Shown here: positions 60,891 through 64,000 of the stretch, in pieces
Numbering within the stretch: the stretch's first letter is position 1
Layout: every line of letters begins with the position of its first letter
Assembly: GCA_034211175.1 (NCBI GenBank)
Contig: JAXHUH010000257.1
Coordinates: forward strand, 1-64,000
Direction: 5' to 3'
Length of the DNA stretch: 64,000 nt
DNA from: JAXHUH01 sp034211175
GTDB lineage: Bacteria; Actinomycetota; Acidimicrobiia; Acidimicrobiales; CAIXPF01
Translations under genes and position numbers: made by a program
Notes under the pieces: model-generated
The model's input: the letters and a program-made list of their open reading frames with translations, nothing else
Told to the model about the DNA's origin: nothing
Databases searched by the model: none

Positions 60891-61078
60891 GCCGTCGGGA
60901 CGAAGCCCGGTTGCCCGACATCGCCAATGGCGCCGCTCGGGGGCACCTGACCAGGGGCGAGTGGTGGGCCACTGTCCACGAGGCTCTCGATGCGATGACG
61001 GTCGACGAGGTCGCCGACTACCACTCCGATGTCGATCGACTCGACGGAACGCTCGCTGACGGTCTCGCTGGAGACTGA
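60887..61078 (+). pseudogene. HepT-like toxin remnant
   Basis: A TTG start at 60887 overlaps the MntA stop, exactly where hepT begins in MntA-HepT loci. The first residues, SRRDEARLPDI, match HepT N-termini. The rest (RGEWWATVHEALDAMTVDEV and a short tail) does not, and the RX4-6H active-site motif of HepT is absent. The 63-residue product is about half the usual length. It is either a chimera produced by deletion or an unrelated small protein in the toxin position. Confidence 0.6.
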
Positions 61079-61102
61079 CTTGGACTGTAGGCGGGGTGTT
61101 GG

Positions 61103-62722
61103 TCAGCCGACCTGGCGCGTGTGGCCGGTCCAGAAGGGGGCGCGGATGGCCTTCTTGTCGATCTTGCCGACGGCGGTGACGGGGAGGTCGTCGACGAAGT
61201 CGACGCGCTTGGGGGTGTGAGCCGGGCCCTTGGCGTCGCGGACCAGTGACTTCAGCGCACTGGCGAGCTCCTCACGGGAAGCGTCGGCTCCGGGCTTCAG
61301 CGTCACCACGGCGGTCACGGCCTCGCCCCAGCGGTCGTCGGGGGCGCCGACCACGGCGGCCATCGCAACGGCCTGGTGGGCGGTCAGCACGTCCTCGATC
61401 TCGCGGGGGTAGATGTTGAAGCCGCCGCTCACGACCATGTCCTTCGCCCGGTCGACGATGTAGAGCCGGCCCTCCTCGTCCTGCCTCGCGACATCATCGG
61501 TGTGGAGCCAGCCGTGGCGGAACGCCTGCGCGGTCAGCTCGGGCTGGTCGAGGTACTCGTCCATCACGTACGGGCTGCGCACGCAGATCTCGCCCGTCTC
61601 GCCCGTCGGGACCTCGTTCCCATCGGGGTCCAACAGCGTCACCTCGCACGACGCCACCGGTGATCCGCACGACGAGTAGAGGTCGGGCCGGTCGGTGCGG
61701 TGGTCCTCCTTCGCCAGCACGCTTATCGGGTAGCACTCGGTCTGCCCGTAGAGCTGGGAGAACACCGGGCCGATCCGCTCCAGCCCCTCAGCGAGCCTCG
61801 CCGGCGCCATCGGCGACGCCCCGTAGAGCAGCAGCTCGAGGCTCGCCAGCGCGCGGCCCGACCCCGCTGCCGACCGGTCGAGCGCCTCGTGGTCGAGCAG
61901 CGTGTAGATCATCGTCGGCACCAGCAGCGTCATCGTGATCCGCGCCTCGTCGATCAGGTGGATCACCCGCTCGGGGTCGAACCCGTTCTGCAGGTACACG
62001 GTCCCGCCCCGCACCAACGTCGGCAGCACCTTCGAGCCGGCGACGTGGCTGATCGGCGCCACCGCCAGGAACCTCGGCCGCTCCGGCAGCTCGAAGTCCG
62101 ACAGGATCGCCACCGTCGATGGCCCGAGCGACGAGTGGCGCCGCATCGCACCCTTCGACCGGCCGGTGGTGCCGCCCGTGTAGTTGATCACGGCCACGTC
62201 CTCGGGTCGGGCCAGGTCCTGGTGGCGGGCCGGGCCGACGGCGGCGATCGCCGCGGTGAGGTCGACGCCGTAGTCGGCCGGGTCCAACGTGAACGTGGTG
62301 GCGACCGCGTCGGCGAGGTGGCTGCCCCGCTCGCCGAACGCGGCGACGTCGACGACGAGCGCGTCGGCGCCGGCGTCGGCGAGCTGGAAGCGTTGGTCGT
62401 CGAGCGAACCGAGCGGGTGGAGCGCCGTGGTCCGCATCCCCAGGCCCTGGGCGGCGGTCGTCGCACACCACGTGCCCGCCCGGTTGCCGGCCAGCAACGC
62501 CAGGCACGCACCCCGCCCCAAGCCCCGTGAGGCGAACACCGCCTGCATCCGGGCGATCGTCTGCTCGGCCTCGGCGTAGGTCATCGAGCCGCCGTCCCAC
62601 TCGAACGCCACCCTCGACGGATGACGGCGCAACGCCCGGACGGCGAGCGCCGGTGTCGTCGGCGTGGCGGCGGGACGGGCCGTCGGTGCGGCGCTCGTCG
62701 ACGGCGTGTCGGTCGAAGTCAT
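61103..62722 (-). CDS. AMP-forming acyl-CoA synthetase (FadD-like)
   Basis: The 539-residue ANL ligase has VAVINYTGGTTGRSKGAMRR (P-loop, ~175-194), LYGQTECYPISVL, HTDDVARQDEEGRLYIVDR and KDMVVSGGFNIYPREIE. The terminal catalytic Lys is in VTAVGKIDKKAI. It is of the long- or medium-chain, FadD-like branch; the substrate is unknown. ATG 62722 has a run of six G about nine bases upstream. It is divergent from the Rieske oxygenase gene. The 217-base gap contains two copies of the shared dyad, one near each gene. Confidence 0.92.
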   Translation of the reverse strand: MTSTDTPSTSAAPTARPAATPTTPALAVRALRRHPSRVAFEWDGGSMTYAEAEQTIARMQAVFASRGLGRGACLALLAGNRAGTWCATTAAQGLGMRTTALHPLGSLDDQRFQLADAGADALVVDVAAFGERGSHLADAVATTFTLDPADYGVDLTAAIAAVGPARHQDLARPEDVAVINYTGGTTGRSKGAMRRHSSLGPSTVAILSDFELPERPRFLAVAPISHVAGSKVLPTLVRGGTVYLQNGFDPERVIHLIDEARITMTLLVPTMIYTLLDHEALDRSAAGSGRALASLELLLYGASPMAPARLAEGLERIGPVFSQLYGQTECYPISVLAKEDHRTDRPDLYSSCGSPVASCEVTLLDPDGNEVPTGETGEICVRSPYVMDEYLDQPELTAQAFRHGWLHTDDVARQDEEGRLYIVDRAKDMVVSGGFNIYPREIEDVLTAHQAVAMAAVVGAPDDRWGEAVTAVVTLKPGADASREELASALKSLVRDAKGPAHTPKRVDFVDDLPVTAVGKIDKKAIRAPFWTGHTRQVG

Positions 62723-62780
62723 CTGCGAATCCCCCCTGGCGTCATCGACCGGCGAGCCCCCGAGTGCCTCGCCGGCAGAC

Positions 62781-62801
62781 GAATCGAACGATCGTTAGAT
62801 T
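62781..62801. promoter_or_regulatory. Dyad operator candidate near the ligase promoter
   Basis: AATCGAACGATCGTTAGATT (from 62782) is palindromic except for one base pair, the best of the five TCGAAY-N6-TAGA sites. It lies 59 bases upstream of the ligase ATG. Length and symmetry suit a TetR-family repressor, although none is encoded in the window. Confidence 0.6.
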
Positions 62802-62898
62802 ACCGATCGGCGCCGACCGGGGCAGGCCGACCGCACCAGGGGAGCGAGCCCGGCAGTCAGGCGCGACGACGCGGTTGCGCCCGGGTCCCACTCGCCAT

Positions 62899-62917
62899 AT
62901 TCTAATCGCGATTCGAG
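62899..62917. promoter_or_regulatory. Dyad operator candidate near the oxygenase promoter
   Basis: On the minus strand the core reads CGAAT-CGCGAT-TAGAAT, a variant of the other four sites. Its right edge is about 23 bases before the oxygenase ATG, a position where a bound protein would block initiation. Confidence 0.5.
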
Positions 62918-62939
62918 AATGTTGGTGCAGGGGGAGCGC

Positions 62940-64000
62940 ATGCGTCACGAACGCCAGGTCCAGCTGCTGGAGCGGGTGGCCGCCGCCGGCCCGCACCTGG
63001 AGGGGCTGCACGCACCGGCGAGCATGACCGCGCCGGCCAGCGCCTACACCGACCCGCAGCGCTTCGCCGACGAGATGCGGCTGCTGTTCCGGCCCGGCCC
63101 GGTGCTCGTCGGCCTCTCCAGCGAGCTGGCCGGCGCCGGCTCGTACCGGGCGATCACCGTCGACGGGATCCCGATCGTCGTTGTCCGCCAAGCCGACGGC
63201 ACGCTGCGGGCGCTGGTCAACGCCTGCCGCCACCGGGGTGCCCCGCTCGTCGACACGGTCTCCGACGGCGACGGCCTCCGGGCGTTCAGCTGCCCGTACC
63301 ACGCCTGGACCTACGAGCTCGACGGTGCGCTGCGGGCCCGCCCGATGTCGGCCGGGGCGTTCGACGACGTCGCCGACGCGTGCTCGCTCCACCCGCTCCC
63401 GGTGGCCGAGCGGTACGGGCTGATCTTCGTGCGGCCGACCGGCACCGAGCCGATCGACGTCGACGAGGTGCTCGCCGGCGCCCGGGACGACCTCGGGGCG
63501 TTCGGCCTCGGCGACTACGTCCACATCGACAGCCGGGTCAACACGTGGAAGATGAACTGGAAGCTCTTCTTCGACACGTTCACCGAGAGCTACCACATCC
63601 GCACGCTGCACCGGACCACGCTGGCGCCGACGTTCAACAGCGACACCGTGATCTTCGAGCCCCACGGCCGCAACGCCCTCTCGATCGGCCTGCGCAAGGA
63701 CGTGCTCGACGAGACGGCCAAGCCTCGCGACGAGTGGTCGCTGCTGCCCTACGGCACGATCCAGTACTTCCTGCTGCCCAACGCCCTGCTCGTCCACCAG
63801 CTCGACCACCTCGAGCTGTGGCGGGTCGAGCCGATCGACGTCGGCACCGTGCGCACCACGACCTCGCTGTTCGCCCCGACCGAGCCCCACAGCGAGCGGG
63901 CCCGCAACTACTTCGTGAAGAACCTCGACCTGCTCCTCCAGGTGACCGGCACCGAGGACTTCCCCCTCATGGAGCGGATCCAGACCAACCTCGCCTCCGG
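62940..64000 (+). CDS. Rieske non-haem iron oxygenase, alpha subunit (3' end outside window)
   Basis: The ATG at 62940, with GGGGGAG just upstream, opens a frame that stays open to the window edge (353 codons). The Rieske centre is CRHRGA (Cys96, His98) and CPYHAW (Cys118, His121). The mononuclear-iron region has FFDTFTESYHIRTLHRTTL, with HX4H and an acidic residue upstream, as in ring-hydroxylating or demethylating oxygenases. The substrate is unknown. Electron-transfer partners are not in view and may lie to the right. It is divergent from the acyl-CoA ligase gene with shared dyads between. Confidence 0.9.
   Translation, partial: MRHERQVQLLERVAAAGPHLEGLHAPASMTAPASAYTDPQRFADEMRLLFRPGPVLVGLSSELAGAGSYRAITVDGIPIVVVRQADGTLRALVNACRHRGAPLVDTVSDGDGLRAFSCPYHAWTYELDGALRARPMSAGAFDDVADACSLHPLPVAERYGLIFVRPTGTEPIDVDEVLAGARDDLGAFGLGDYVHIDSRVNTWKMNWKLFFDTFTESYHIRTLHRTTLAPTFNSDTVIFEPHGRNALSIGLRKDVLDETAKPRDEWSLLPYGTIQYFLLPNALLVHQLDHLELWRVEPIDVGTVRTTTSLFAPTEPHSERARNYFVKNLDLLLQVTGTEDFPLMERIQTNLAS

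Noticed and set aside
1..64000. CRISPR array, tRNA or rRNA genes
   Set aside because: No regularly spaced identical repeats and no tRNA-like cloverleaf with a T-loop GTTCRANYC context were seen in the gene-free gaps. A covariance search would be more sensitive.

Overview
The window is very GC-rich DNA, with G or C at nearly every third codon position, many GTG starts, GTGA/ATGA start-stop overlaps and perfect GC hairpins without T-tracts as terminators. Gene content (DUF222/HNH proteins, a deazaflavin-dependent nitroreductase-like protein, many fatty-acyl and CoA enzymes, a type-2 IleRS, a GerW/YtfJ homologue in a non-sporulation context) points to a high-GC actinobacterium, probably class Acidimicrobiia. 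The class assignment is inference. It is a chromosomal segment: there is no prophage, plasmid replication gene, rRNA, tRNA or CRISPR array that I can see. Motif and repeat positions were counted by hand, and family comparisons are from memory.

Layout. 1-1.9 kb: 3' end of an ISL3-type transposase, then a DUF222/HNH protein with a disrupted C-terminus. 1.9-9 kb: an ACT-GNAT fusion, a coupled MFS exporter plus lone molybdopterin-type oxidase subunit, a flavin-type oxidoreductase and two coupled proteins of unknown function. 9.1-11.4 kb: surE and a family 2 glycosyltransferase. 11.7-17.2 kb: a complete dipeptide/oligopeptide ABC importer with both ATPases fused, followed by a strong terminator and an array of small hairpins whose loops carry CCGCC. 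17.9-26 kb: NUDIX hydrolase, a thioredoxin/DsbB oxidative-folding pair, three methyltransferases, a nucleotidyltransferase, proS and an intact VapBC-type toxin-antitoxin pair.

27.1-33.2 kb is the most unusual signalling locus. A small membrane protein precedes three translationally coupled genes: a sensor with a cyclase-like domain, an MscS channel with a cyclic-nucleotide-binding-like domain, and a second cyclase-like sensor. Both cyclase domains lack catalytic residues. 33.2-36.7 kb: GerW/YtfJ, ribokinase-type kinase, an unknown protein and a CoA transferase. 37.3-41.4 kb: a processive glycosyltransferase fused to an AlgG-like beta-helix, followed by a short nucleotide-sugar dehydrogenase, suggesting a secreted uronate-type polysaccharide. 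41.6-45.7 kb: SDR and ileS.

45.9-64 kb is catabolic: acyl-CoA dehydrogenase, enoyl-CoA hydratase, two quinone-oxidoreductase-like MDR enzymes, two acyl-CoA ligases and a Rieske oxygenase, with a double HxlR regulator. Five upstream regions here share the dyad TCGAAY-N6-TAGA, so these scattered genes probably answer to one regulator encoded elsewhere. The segment also holds a second DUF222/HNH gene and two adjacent toxin-antitoxin loci whose antitoxins look intact and whose toxins are truncated.
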